A DNA stretch of 64,000 nt from Flaccisagitta enflata. Lineage: Eukaryota; Chaetognatha; Sagittoidea; Aphragmophora. The position numbers were made by a program, and so were the translations under genes. Under the pieces are notes generated by a model, which saw only the letters and a list, made by a program, of their open reading frames with translations, did not search any database and had not been told where the DNA came from. The stretch covers positions 91,016,001-91,080,000 of the forward strand of contig OZ231127.1 of the NCBI GenBank assembly GCA_965153355.1, in the 5' to 3' direction. Below are positions 46,696 to 57,096 of the stretch, piece after piece; positions within the stretch are counted from its first letter, which is position 1, and each line of letters opens with the position of its first letter.

Positions 46696-46875
46696 CAGTA
46701 AAATCCCATTCCAACGGATATCAAGGAACTAATTCATTCATCTGTTCTAGATAGAATTTTATTAGAGCCAATTTTAGAAATAAAAGGAAATATGGCTAAA
46801 TAAGGGACTAAGGTAAAGCATCAGTTACGGGCAAAAATCCATCAAATGCTGGTCCGTTGGAGTGGGGTTTTACTG
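46696..46875. mobile_element. pogo-like MITE, TA target duplication
   Basis: CAGTAAAATCCCATTCCAAC on the left and GTTGGAGTGGGGTTTTACTG on the right, flanked by TA (46694-46695, 46876-46877); 180 bp. Confidence 0.75.
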
Positions 46876-46877
46876 TA

Positions 46878-47589
46878 TCTAACTTTTCAACTGTGATGCA
46901 TAGTCATAGATTGTCATAAATCGTTTGTATGGAAGTTCATTGGAGTGATTGGATATCTGTAACTTCATAAACTTTTATCCCCCGCTTAGACAGTGTTACA
47001 TCACTAATATGCTATGATACAAAACTTACGAATTTCAAATTTGCACTGCCGACATTTTTCGTGAGTTGATGATATTTTACATTAGGCTTCTTGCTGACAC
47101 GTTCGTGCTCAAATTCAGAGTCCGGTATGTTTTCTTATATCGTGGGCAAAATTAAAAAAAAAAACACATGAAAATTGGTTACTGTTAAAAAGCTCTGCAA
47201 AATTGCAGGCAAATGCTATCGAACATAACTCTGTAGCTCAGTTTGGTTAGATTTTATAGCAGAAAGACTTTAATGAGTCACTCTGACTTACAAGGTAAAA
47301 ATCATAAAATCCCTATTTGAATTTCTAGCACTTTCATGTGGATATTTGCTGTGCTTTATTGTTTTGCTCATTTAAAAATGATTGAAGCTACAGCAACCAG
47401 ATTTTGCTCATCTTGTAGATTTTATGATGATAATCAATTTGCTTTTTTCAGATAAGTTCTAGCTGTTCTAGAAGCTATGATATCTCATATCTGCCTTAGC
47501 GGGTGTTTCTGAATTTTATTATTGTTTTATTATCGTTTTTTTTCACTGATTATCAAAACGACTCTTTTCAGTCTTTTTGCATTTCTACA
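46878..47589. other. No gene; degenerate repeat pieces
   Basis: 47180-47270 (AAAAAGCTCTGCAAAAT, CTGTAGCTCAGTTTGGTTAG) resembles the degenerate family at 27250 and 28560. Otherwise AT-rich. Confidence 0.4.
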
Positions 47590-48345
47590 GTATGTTTTCT
47601 TTTCAAATGCAACATTACACGACGGCAAAACTCAGCCCACTGGCTGTCAAACTACTTCTAGAATGGCTCATTTTGTAGATAATAAGTGTGCATTTTATGA
47701 CTTATCATCTCTAGGACTTTTCTTCAAAAATCTAACGCTCTTTTCATATTGGGAAATTTCAGCCAAAATTTGCAAAAAAAAACTTATTTTTTGTTTCTTC
47801 TTTGAAGAGTTTTTCTTTAAGTTGGTCTCATTTCTGAACGGATTGAGCTACAGATGCCAGATTGGTCTCAGAATGAAGCTAATTTGGAGCAGTTAAAAGA
47901 AATTTAAAAAATAAAATACACACTTCTGATGATAAATCATACTAAGTATGCAGAAAGTTAGCCTGTTCAATGAAATTTCATTGAAGAATTGATTTCCAGA
48001 CCACAAAACGAATTCTAGACAGCAAATAAGTACTTCAGTTGATGTAGCCCCAAAAACTACTCCAAAATAGCTTCAATTTGAGACCAATCTGGTATCAGTG
48101 GCTCAAACCGTAGAAATGAGAGTAATTTGAAGAAAGGCTGTTCAAATGTAAGATTTTGCAATTAACACAGTTTTGTCATGATAACATCCAGGTCCTATTG
48201 CATTTAGAGGATCAGATTCTTGTAAAAAAGTCTGAGGAGTTATTGATCATAAAATGCACCCTTAATATCTACAAAATGAGCCATTGTGGAAGTCGTTTGC
48301 TCGCCAGGGGGCTGAGTTCTGCCGTCATGCAATGTTGCATTTGAA
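47590..48345. mobile_element. Large degenerate foldback
   Basis: The left arm (CAAATGCAACATTACACGAC, ACTCAGCCCACTGGC, GGCTCATTTTGTAGAT, GATTGAGCTACAG) is inverted in the right arm (GAGACCAATCTGGTATCAG, ATCTACAAAATGAGCCATTG, GGGGGCTGAGTTCTGCCGTC, ATGCAATGTTGCATTTG). Arms of about 300 bp at perhaps 75-80 percent identity, spacer about 160 bp. Confidence 0.65.
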
Positions 48346-48410
48346 AACAAACATACGGTTGATTTAAGGCACAGTGCTCATCTTGTAGATTTTCTTAGGT
48401 AGATTGATTT

Positions 48411-48618
48411 CTTTTTGAGGCTTTGTCCGTCCGTCGGTCCGTCAGTCCGTCGGTCCGTCCGTCGGTCCCTCCATAACCCATGAGTCGAAAAGTGGAAAAA
48501 CGAGTGTTTTAGATGTTTATAAGTAGGTGTGTTGGTGTGGGGGCATGGGGTGTGGATGGGGGTTGGATGCCCCTGCCCACCCGTCCGCAACGATATTGTG
48601 ACCCCGCGTCACTTGTTT
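48411..48618 (-). mobile_element. HP subtype F without terminal hairpin
   Basis: CTTTTTGAGGCTTTGTCCG shows the flanks of the stem-loop (TTTTT and GAGGCTTTG) joined directly. GTCGGTCC tract, TGGATGCCCCTGCCCACCCG, TCCGCAACGAT and CCGCGTCACTTGTT follow. Confidence 0.7.
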
Positions 48619-48784
48619 AGATAAATCACTAGCTGCTCAAAAAGCCAAGATATCCCTGCTAGAAGGTGTCTCTAAATCTTTTTCCTCGGCAGTATGGTTA
48701 GTAGTTTACTAAGCATTTATAGACAAGTTCTGATCTTAGTTCATCTAATTTTGTGAGAAGTATTATACAAGCCCTCACGGAGTA

Positions 48785-48960
48785 AACTAAGGTCGCATAT
48801 CCGGCTACCTCAGTCAAGTGCAGGTGGGCAGGGGCAGTGATAAAAAAAGATAACAATGCAAGAGCAGAAATGCAAAAACTGCTCATAAACGCCGAAAAAG
48901 CAAAGTGTTTCCATCCTACCATCCGACCATCAGACCGACGGACAGCTAGTTATGACGGCG
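48785..48960 (+). mobile_element. HP copy, diverged, hairpin absent
   Basis: CATATCCGGCTACCTCAGTC, AAGTGCAGGTGGGCAGGGGC, CAATGCAAGAGCAG and a CCATCCGACCATCAGACCG tract. It ends in ACGGACAGCTAG without the stem. Confidence 0.5.
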
Positions 48961-49787
48961 TGAATGGCATGAAAGACAGAATATCATTAAATGATGCGAG
49001 CGAGGATGCGTTGATAGAGCAATCAAATCAATATCTAATTCACACCCATGACCGCAATGGACATAAAATTCGAGCATTTGAAGAGGCACGGCGGACTTGG
49101 GTGCTTCACATAGCAAAAGTTGTTTATTTCTTTTCGCCTTCTTTACCTAATGTGGAGTGGCTAATTTTAGGACCCTTACCATTTTTCTTTTATCAAAAAT
49201 TGTTCATCTTCCGTTTTTTAGAAAATTGTTTTTGAGGGCTTAATTTGCATAATCCAGTGGGATAAAACAATATGCTGATTTTGTTTGAATTATTTTTCAA
49301 AGAATTGCAATTCTGCCTTTTCATAAGCTTTTTCATAGCTTATATTCAAATATTCTAGTTTATTTTTACAAGCATTATGATTTTCTCAATCAAATAATTG
49401 TCCTTTTTGTAACAAAACTGCACAGGATTTTGCTGAATTCTGGGAAATCTGTGGAAACTTTAAGGCCAAAACAAAAACGGAAGATGAAAGAATTTTGAAA
49501 AAAGGAAAATGGTCATCTTCATGATTTTTGCTCTTCCACATTACCTAAGTAGGGTGAAGGGATACTCCCAACTTTTGCTATGCGAAGCACGCAAACGGCG
49601 GACTGACGAATATAACGGCCTAAAGATTTGACGGACGAATAGACCTTTGACTGCATCGCGAGAGCGCATCTCATCTGTACAAAAAAGATATGCAATCTTA
49701 TTGTATATATTTAATGATATTTCTCGTTGATCGATGTTGTACATTCCGGAAACATTGTTTTTTCTACCCATTCCCATTTCTTAATAG
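48961..49787. other. No gene seen
   Basis: AT-rich. GAAGATGAAAG...AAAATGGTCATCTTC (49480-49520) and ATTTTTCTTTTATC...GTTCATCTTCC (49170) form a loose inverted pair. TACCTAA...GTGGAG/CTCCACATTACCTAAG suggests another old foldback spanning about 49145-49550. Confidence 0.4.
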
Positions 49788-50231
49788 ATATTCCGCCTCG
49801 CCATTTTTCATTTTCCTCCTCACGATTCTGTCTTGTTGTGGCGCGACGCCGTCGTCTTTCGCTTCCTCTTCCTCTTCCTCTTCCTCCGCTACCTCCTCCT
49901 CCTCCTCCTCTTCCTCCTCCTCCACATCGTCGTCGACTGGTCCCTTCCGGCACATTTGGCGTCGTTTAGTCGTGCCTTTGCACGAGGATGTGGAGCTTCG
50001 ATGTCCAGTTCCTCCGGCAACTCCGACGTTGCCATGGATACGACACGCAGCAACTTACGGTTTTGAAGGGGGTGGTGGTGGTGGCGGTGGTGGTGGTGGT
50101 GGCGGGAGTGCTGGTGGTGTCATTGTTCTATCTTATGATGGGTTGAAATCAGCGGTTTCGACTAAGACGACCTCTCATTGGGGAAGAAGAGAAGAAAATA
50201 GCGAAACCAGTGGTAGCTTCTCTGCGTGGAG
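49788..50231 (+). CDS. Immunoglobulin V-like domain exon, sidestep-like
   Basis: The acceptor TTCCCATTTCTTAATAG precedes 49788 and the donor GGAG|GTGAGAG follows 50231; 444 bp, 148 codons. The start has a hydrophobic stretch (SPFFIFLLTILSCCGA) fitting the core of a signal peptide whose Met lies in an upstream exon. Next comes a poly-Ser tract from TCC repeats, then a half Ig domain: VPLHEDVELRCPV with the first Cys, LPWIRH with the core Trp, a Gly run from GGT repeats inside a loop, and VIVLSYDGLKSAV followed by HWGRR. SYDG...HW after the Trp recalls the first Ig domain of arthropod sidestep proteins, cell-surface guidance receptors. The second Cys must be in the next exon, which is not seen. 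An Ig domain is likely; the family is a guess. Confidence 0.55.
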
Positions 50232-50235
50232 GTGA

Positions 50236-50290
<55 letters not shown>

Positions 50291-50420
50291 GGAGACAGAC
50301 GAACAGAGAACAGACAGACAGACAGACAGACATACATACAGACAGAGACAGAGAGTGAGAATTGGAGACAGTCGAACAAAAAACAGACAGACAGACAGAC
50401 AGACAGATAGACAGACAGGG
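50232..50420. repeat. (GA)n and GACAGACA microsatellites
   Basis: The GA run begins at the splice donor of the Ig exon. Two blocks of GGAGACAG(A/T)CGAACA plus CAGA repeats follow. Confidence 0.95.
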
Positions 50421-50456
50421 ACAAACAAAGAGAGATCAAAGGCAGTGATAAAGAAA

Positions 50457-50571
50457 ACAGGGCCAATACAAGAAGGCCAAGTAAGCACGCCGTGTTGATC
50501 TTCAAATGTTTGCGATACCGACAGATGGACACAGCCATATGTAGAGGTGCTTTGGCGCACCGAAAATAAGA
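50457..50571 (+). mobile_element. HP subtype G, short
   Basis: ACAGGGCCAATACAAGAAGG, CCAAGTAAGCACGCCG, GCGATACCGACAGATGG, CATATGTAGAG, hairpin GGTGC-TTTG-GCGCACC, GAAAATA. Confidence 0.55.
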
Positions 50572-51251
50572 ATCAGGAGAACAACGGGTTACGTAAAATG
50601 ACCCTTGTTTTACGCCCGCCTTTAATCGCATCATAAACAAGGTCAGTAAGGCGACCAAGATAAGACGCGTGCGAAGCTAAGATAACGGACAGACAGACGG
50701 ACGGATGATCCAACATATGGCCCGCAGACCAACCCTCTGAGACAAATGCTTGCATGCGCGCGACTTAAACACGCTTAAGTAAACTGAGAGACCGAATGAG
50801 ACTTTGACCTGAAGCTGACAAGGTGTTTCCACTCTCTTCCGGCCTCTTGGAAAGGAAAGTTGAAAAAAAAAAAAGAAAATCAATCAAATTAGGAGAGTCA
50901 TATAACTTGGAGGAAAAAAGGATAGAAGGAAGGAAAAAGAATAGAAGGAAGGAAGATCCATCTAAAGAGAGAGAATTAACGACCAAGTCTGCACTTAGAC
51001 CCGATTGGCAACGATTTCTACCCTTCCGTACCCCCCCCCCCCGCAGCACCACACCCCCACCCCCAACGATCAAATGACTGGAAATAGAGTCTCCATGAAG
51101 GTAACAAGGTCTTTTAGTTGGTCCATCTGTCACACACGCACACACACAGGCGTGCTTTTTCTGGAGTAGCGAGTAGCGCCGCTACTCGGAAGGATATGGG
51201 GAAATCTCGGAAGGTTCCGGAAGACAAAAAAAGGTAGAAGAGGAGGAAGAA

Positions 51252-51286
<35 letters not shown>

Positions 51287-51446
51287 AGAGAAAAAAGAAA
51301 AAGAAAAAGAAAAAGAAAAAGAAAAAGAAAAAGAAAAAGAAAAACAAAGAAAAAGGAACATCAAAAGTGAGACAGAAAAATAAGAAGAATGAAGGAAGGA
51401 ATGAAAAAAAAGGAAAGAAAAAAAGCAAGAATGAAAAAAAAAAATA
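50572..51446. other. No gene; small palindromes and GA-rich tract
   Basis: 51160-51182 has CGAGTAGCGCCGCTACTCG, a 19-bp palindrome, next to GGCGTGCTTTTTCTGG. The same flank (GCTACTCGGAAGG, AAAGCACGCCTG) precedes the CA array at 55156. 51235-51350 is GAGGAAGA/GAAAAA-rich. A GACGGACAGACAGACGG tract with CGCGCGACTTAAAC (50686-50770) is an HP remnant. Confidence 0.5.
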
Positions 51447-51821
51447 GTCGCAAAAGCGTTAGATGGCCAGCAGTACCCGTGCCCTACTTAAGTAGGTTGT
51501 GTTGGAAGTGGAAGGGGGGAGCAGGGTAGCAGCCCTGAAGGGGTTGATGACCTATGCTTTCAAACATAGGGAAAATTTCTCCTCCTCCTCCTCCTCCATC
51601 CGTTCACCTTCTCGAGCCTTAAATCCAGACAAAATACAAACAAAATCAAGCCAAAATCCAGCCAAAAACCAGTCAAAATCCAGCGAATATTAAGCCTACA
51701 TACAGCTGGATTTGTACTGAATTTCCAGAAATTCAGTGAAAATTTCCACTGGATTTCGAATGGAGCTTTGCAGAATTTTGGCTGGATTTTGTTTGTATTT
51801 TGTTTGTATTTTGGCTGAAGC

Positions 51822-51868
<47 letters not shown>

Positions 51869-51897
51869 CAAAAAAAAAGAAAGAAAGAAAAGAAATA

Positions 51898-51937
<40 letters not shown>

Positions 51938-52787
51938 AAGAAAGAACAGGTCGCCCAAGGGCCATACGTGGTCAGCGATACCCGTTGCCCTGCTTTGCAT
52001 GGTTGTAAATCGGAATAAGAGGCAGGGCAGCGGCCCCAAAGGGGACGAAGTCCTGTAGAACACAGGAGACTTTCGTTTGTTCATTCGTCCGTCCGTTCGT
52101 CCATTCGTCCGTTCATCTGCCCCCCGACCCTCTCAGGCCTGAAAATTGGCCTTCCAGGCCTAAAATCTGCCCTCTTAAGCCTGAAATCTGCCTTCTCAGG
52201 CCTTGAGTCTGAGAGAGCAGATTTCAGGCCTGAGAGGGCAGATTCAAGCCTGAGAGGACAGATTTCAGGCCTGATAGGGCAGATTTCAGGCCTGAGAAGG
52301 TAGATTTTAGGCTTGAGAGGGCAGATTTCAGGCCTGAGAGGGCCTGGGGGGGGGGGCGAATGAACAAACGAACGAACGAAAGTCCCCTGTGTTCTACAGG
52401 ACTTTGTCCCCTTCCGGGCCGCTGCCCAAAAAAAGAAAGAGAAACACACACACATACACATGCACAAAAAGAGTTGGATTTTGGCTGGATTTTTGCAGCG
52501 TGTGGGCTTGATTTTGGTTAAATTTTTGCTTGATTTTGGCCAAATTTCTGCTGGATTTTGGCTGAATTGTGGCTGAATTGTGGCTGGATTTTTGCTGGAA
52601 TTTGGCTGGATTTTTTCTGGATTTTGGCTGAATTTTGGCCGAATTTTGGCTGAATTTTGGCTGGATTTTAGGCTCGAGGGGGTGGACGGATGGAGAAGGA
52701 GGAAAGGGAGAAGGAGGAGAAGGAGAAATTTCCCCTATGTGTGGAAACATAGGTCATCGACCCCTTCAGGGCCGCTGCCCAAGAAGA
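51447..52787. mobile_element. FB-1 foldback interrupted by a GA/GAAA array and an FB-2 element
   Basis: The left arm (AATAGTCGCAAAAGCGTTAG, GGGTAGCAGCCCTGAAGGGG, CTATGCTTTCAAACATAGGG, AAAATCCAGCCAAAA) pairs with the right arm (TTTTGGCTGGATTTT, GGACGGATGGAGAAGG, GGAAACATAGGTCATCGACC, GGGCCGCTGCCCAAGAAG). The arm minisatellite here is TTTTGGCTGAAT instead of the CAAGGCTGGGATTTG of other copies. Confidence 0.7.
51945..52436. mobile_element. FB-2 foldback (complete), nested in FB-1
   Basis: Left: ACGTGGTCAGCGATACCCG, GGGCAGCGGCCCCAAAGGGG, CCTGTAGAACACAGG, (CGTTCGTCCATT)n, then AGGCCTGAAA units. Right: the inverse AGGCCTGAGAGGGCAGATTT units, (CGAACGAA)n, GTCCCCTGTGTTCTACAGG, CTTCCGGGCCGCTGCCC and AAAAAAAG. 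Arms of about 230 bp. Confidence 0.75.
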
Positions 52788-53737
52788 AAGAAAAGGACCA
52801 AAAAGAGAAATATACTTTCTTAGAAATAAAAATATTTTGTTACCTTTAGCCTTATATCATATAGACTAAAAGAATCTTCAAAAGATTAGAAAGATAAATG
52901 AACCCTTTGAATTTGCAAGCTATCCATGGAAAGCGCATCCTGCTCTCTCAATTTCTTACTTTAAATGAAATTCTTCCTTTTGAAAGTTTCATAATTATAT
53001 TTCCTTGCTATGTAAACAGTTCATTCAAACATTCATAATTCATTTGTTTTTAGATGAATGAACAAAAAAGTGGTAACTAAAATGTAGAATTTTCAAAAAT
53101 CCTTTTTTTCTTTTTTGGCGTAACAAATTTGGTCCATTAAAAAGTTATGGACACTTAAGGGCTTATAGTCGAAAGGTTGAAACTTTTTGACATGTCTTTC
53201 TCTGGCCTGGTGGGGGCTTAAGGCACTGAATGAGTTCCAACAAATTGGTAATTGATATTCTCGATGACTGTTTTTGTCTTCTTGCAGTATATGTCAAGTT
53301 ACTGAAATTATGAGCTCAGATATGGACTTTTTTAGCAAACCACGAACATTGAAAGTCGGAGTGAATTGCGGTTTAAGTTAGGGCAGAAGGGTACTAAGGG
53401 CTGGTCGGATTCATATTTTCACTAGGGGCCTTGTCAAGCTGGCAAAACAATACTAAAAAAATAGTTAGTCGTGTAAATGTGCCAAGAAACAATTTTTTGA
53501 TAAAAATTTCTCCGACCAACCCTTCACAATCCTTGTCCTAAATCACATGTAAAATTTCGCGCCTTTTTGCGGTCTCGAACACACAAAAAAATGGATTTGT
53601 TATTTTTAGCTTCTTCTTTCCTCAACGTTTCCTGATGTGAACTGGGTATGGCTTGAATCAAATGGCTTCAGCTTTGTAATTTGTGTTCCTGGCTTGGTAT
53701 CCAGGGAACGGGTTACTAGGGTATACGATTCATGTGA
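52788..53737. other. Unique sequence, no gene seen
   Basis: AT-rich. No repeat family or supported exon found in about 950 bp. Confidence 0.5.
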
Positions 53738-54138
53738 TTTTTAGTCACATGCACGCAACTCTACAACCCGCTTTGTCCGTCAGTCGGTCGGTCGGTCGGT
53801 TGGTCGGTCGGTCACACTTTACTTTTTTTATCACTTTTATTTCTTTACGTCATTTTTAGTCATTCTAAGTAATTTTAAGGCATTTTAAGTCATTCTAAGT
53901 CATTCTAAGTCATTTTAAGTCATTTTAAGTCATTTTAAGTCATTTTAAGTCATTTTAAGTCATGTTAAGTCATTTTTGGTCATTAGGTCGTTTCTTCATT
54001 GTAAGCCCTTTTTGGTCATTTTAAGTCATTTTGAGTCATTTTAAGTCATTTTAAGTCATTCTAAGTTATTCTAAGTCTTTCTAAGTCTTTTATCAGTCAG
54101 AAAGTCTCACACGCGACTTATAGGTGTTGGCCTTGTTT
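53738..54138 (-). mobile_element. HP subtype A (complete, diverged hairpin)
   Basis: TTTTTAGTCACATGCACGCA, ACAACCCGCTTTGTCCGTCA, (GTCG)n, CACACTTTACTTTTTTT, about 15 TTTTAAGTCA decamers (53850-54090), CACGCGACTTATAGGTGTTG and GCCTTGTTTT. Confidence 0.7.
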
Positions 54139-54422
54139 TCTTCATCATGATGCATTGCCTGAAGCGGTCATATAAACGAAATCACTATGCAACGCTGAAA
54201 CCTGATTGACGATAGAATTGAGAGTTGTGATTGCTGTCATCGTAATGTTGTCAATGTTATTGTTTTGGTTGTTGCTTTGGCGGTTGTTATTGTTTTGGTT
54301 GATATTTTGGCGGTTGTTATTGTTTTGGTTGATATTTTGGCGGTTGTTGTTGTTATTGTTTCAGCGGTTGTTGTTGTTATTGTTTCGGCGGTTGTTGTTG
54401 TTGTTGTTGTTGTTGTTGTTGG

Positions 54423-54456
<34 letters not shown>

Positions 54457-54760
54457 GGTTCGGCGTTGTTGTTGTTGTTTTTGTTGTTCTGGCGGTTATT
54501 GTTGTTGTTGATGTTGTTGTTGTTCTTGATAAAAAAAATAAAAAATTTCTTACCCTGCAAAAAATTTGGAATGCCATTGCTTCAAAGTACCTCAAGAAGC
54601 TTTGAAACAACTTCCTAGAAAAATGCAGGCTGTCGTTGCCTGAAAAAAAGCTTACAAAAATATGAGATGATTTGCAATTGAGTTGTGTTCATTTCATTTG
54701 TTAATAAATGAATAATAAATAAACAAAGTAGATAGGCAAAAGATTTTTTTTTCAAGATAG
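54139..54760. repeat. (GTT)n array with TTTTGGTTGATATTTTGGCG units; otherwise no gene
   Basis: Three 30-bp units (GGCGGTTGTTATTGTTTTGG) at 54280-54350 grade into (GTT)n to 54530. 54540-54760 is AT-rich with nothing recognised. Confidence 0.85.
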
Positions 54761-54940
54761 TACAAGGCTAGATACATGGTTACGCCTGTTGTGTGCTGAT
54801 GGGCAGGAGCTGTACGTGAGGACCCTAAAGCATTTGGGTAGGAGCAGTCAGGAAAAAAAAACATGAAAAAAAAACAAAATGTGACTGACCGATGGATGAA
54901 CAGACAAAACAGGGTATAATTGCGTAGCATGCAATTATTT
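54761..54940 (+). mobile_element. HP subtype B, CpG-decayed copy
   Basis: ACAAGGCTAGATACATGGTT, GATGGGCAGGAGCTG, AAGCATTTGGGTAGGAGCAG, AAAATGTGACTGACCGATGG, AGGGTATAATTGCGTAGCAT and GCAATTATTTG. The terminal stem AATTGC/GCAATT differs from the consensus AGTCGC/GCGACT by changes that keep pairing. Confidence 0.65.
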
Positions 54941-55150
54941 GAAAGTGTTTCTTGGATTTGATTTGGTGTTGTCTAAAATCAAGTGCTCTGTTTTACTCTT
55001 TGTGATTCTGTTTGTGAGAAGACTAAGGTAGTTTAGTGAGTGAAAAAGGGTTGTTAGATAGGTAGTTAGATAGTAATGAATAGTAATAGAAAAGTCGGAA
55101 GATCCCAGTGAAAAATATTTGCTACTCGGAAGGATAGAAAAAAAGCACGC

Positions 55151-55155
<5 letters not shown>
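54941..55155. other. No feature seen
   Basis: AT-rich, with GTTAGATAGGTAGTTAGATAG.. short repeats near 55060. Confidence 0.4.

Positions 55156-55244
<89 letters not shown>
55156..55244. repeat. (CA)n microsatellite
   Basis: Pure CA run of about 90 bp. Confidence 0.98.
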
Positions 55245-55248
<4 letters not shown>

Positions 55249-55379
55249 CCAAATTTAATCGCAACAAACTCACTAATCCTAAACAAGAAAACAGAATTAG
55301 TTTGAAAATGTCTGTGGCTAATTCATTAGTACTTGGAGGAGAACATCTTTCAGCTGACAATGACGATCACCAGAGCAAA

Positions 55380-55708
55380 AAGGTGGGAGCAGTGAGGTCA
55401 AAGAATAGAATAAGTGACGCGGGCTCACAATATCGTTGCGGACGGGTGGGCAGGGGCATCTAATCCCCATCCACACCCCATGCCCCCCACCAACATACTT
55501 ACCCAAAAAAGTATCTTAAAGCGTGTTTTTCCACTTTTCAACTCATGCGTTATGGACCGACGGAAAGACGCACGGACGGACTAAGCCTCTTATGGAGTTG
55601 CGTGCCCGCAACTAAAAACATAAAAAAGTAAAATGTGACCAACCCGACCAACGGACCGTTGGACTGACAAAGCGGGGTGTAGAGTCGCGTAGCATGCGAC
55701 TAAAAACC
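55380..55708 (+). mobile_element. HP subtype B interrupted by subtype F
   Basis: GGGAGCAGTGAGGTCAAAGA before 55411 and AAAAAAGTAAAATGTGACCA after 55620 are consecutive parts of subtype B (as at 63300-63370). The tail has GGGGTGTAGAG and hairpin AGTCGCGTAGCATGCGACT (55683-55701). The head is lost. Confidence 0.65.
55412..55618 (+). mobile_element. HP subtype F (complete), nested insertion
   Basis: AAGTGACGCGGGCTCACAAT, motif GTTGCGGACGGGTGGGCAGG, GACCGACGG tract, CCTCTTATGG, hairpin AGTTGCG-TGCC-CGCAACT (55596-55613), AAAAAC. Flanked on both sides by subtype B sequence. Confidence 0.7.
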
Positions 55709-55770
55709 TAAATTTTTCAGCTCAAATTTTCTCATGATAAGTTGAGTTCATTCAACAAGACCGTTCATTC

Positions 55771-55920
55771 AACAAGGCCGGATACACGGCAAGACAGTCG
55801 CGGATGGTTGAGCAAGGGCCGTAATGCAAAGACCGCTCAAAATTCAGATATATTTGTTACCGACCGACCTACCGACCGCCCGACAAGGCGTAGTGTAGAG
55901 TCGCGTGTCCGCGACTAAAA
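55771..55920 (+). mobile_element. HP subtype E (complete, 150 bp)
   Basis: AACAAGGCCGGATACACGGC, motif AGTCGCGGATGG, GTAATGCAAAGACCGCTC, (CCGACCGA) tract, GTGTAGAG, hairpin AGTCGCG-TGTC-CGCGACT (55899-55916), AAAA. The smallest complete copy. Confidence 0.7.
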
Positions 55921-56015
55921 TGATATGTGGTGTATTTTGGCTGAAATCTGGTTGGCAGAGCGAGAAAAACAGAGCTTGAAAATGGTTCGACAGAGGGTAG
56001 TAAAAACTGTCGTAA

Positions 56016-56627
56016 GTCGCGGTGCAAACGAAGGTAAAGTTTCGGTTTCAGACTCTTTCTGAACTATATTAATAACCAGATTATAATTCTTTTTAATAAG
56101 ATATATAGTTCTATAGTTTAGAATTATCTTATTAGTAAAAAGAAACCTAATATGATAAAGGCAATGCCTTGTTTTATTGATTAAAAACAAGAAATGATCA
56201 CTCAAAATAATAGATTCTTTCAAAATGATAGAGCAAAAATCAAAAACCTGTGAAGGGAAAATTCTAAGACTTAAACAAATTCAACAATTTTGCATTTCTA
56301 AGAACATGGCCCTCATCTTATATGTTCTTAGAATAAGGCCATGTTTTTGAAAATGCAAAATTTTATATTTAGAGAAAGTCTTAGAATTTTCCCTAAGACA
56401 AGTCAAGTTGCAAAATCAAATCTTCTTATGAATTCCTTAATTTTTTTCTCCCCTTTTTACTTTCTTAACACTCTTTTCTTGTCAACCAATGCTTTTCCAT
56501 GCAAAAGTGAAATAAATACAATATAATAATTACATTCTTTGATGAAAAAAAATCTAAATTATTAAAATTCAAAATACCAAAAAAATTGGTTTGACTCTTG
56601 AAATTTGGTCTTCGTTTGCACCTCGAC
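56016..56627. mobile_element. Inverted-repeat element, 612 bp, nested palindromes, possible GTAA duplication
   Basis: Ends GTCGCGGTGCAAACGAAG and CTTCGTTTGCACCTCGAC, with GTAA directly outside both. Inside, 56256-56312 and 56337-56395 form a hairpin (GGGAAAATTCTAAGACTT and complement), and 56088-56145 another AT-rich stem. No ORF. Confidence 0.6.
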
Positions 56628-56907
56628 GTAAACAGATTTGAGGTGGGAAGAAGAAAATAAGAAAATCAAATGGAACAAAATGAACAAAGGAAACCGTTCC
56701 TTTTAGCTTATCGGTTATGTCAGGTCGGATATCCCAGGTCAGTTATCTCGGCTATTGGTTAAATCAGATCGGTCTGCCAATTAGATGTACCGGAAGGCTT
56801 GATAAACGACGTTTAAAAGCACGGTTGATCTCATCTAGACTTGAGATGATGAAGCCCATGAAGAGAAAGGAGGGGAAAATTTTTTTTTTAAAAGAGAAGA
56901 CGAATAC

Positions 56908-57096
56908 AAACAAGGCAGGGTACACGGCTACCCAGTCACGTGCGGGTGGGCAGGAGCCGTGTTTGAGGTCATCAGAGCATTTGGGCAAGAGTAGTGTGGT
57001 CAAAGAATAAGAAACACCGACAGACCGACACACTAGCCAACTGACGGTTGGACGGACGGACAAAGCGGGGTGTAGAGTCGCGTAGCACGCACTTAT
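56908..57096 (+). mobile_element. HP subtype B (complete)
   Basis: AAACAAGGCAGGGTACACGG, CCCAGTCACGTGCGGGTGGG, AGAGCATTTGGGCAAGAG, a short ACGGACGGACA tract, AAGCGGGGTGTAGAG and a hairpin AGTCGCGTAGCACGC with a damaged right arm. Confidence 0.65.
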
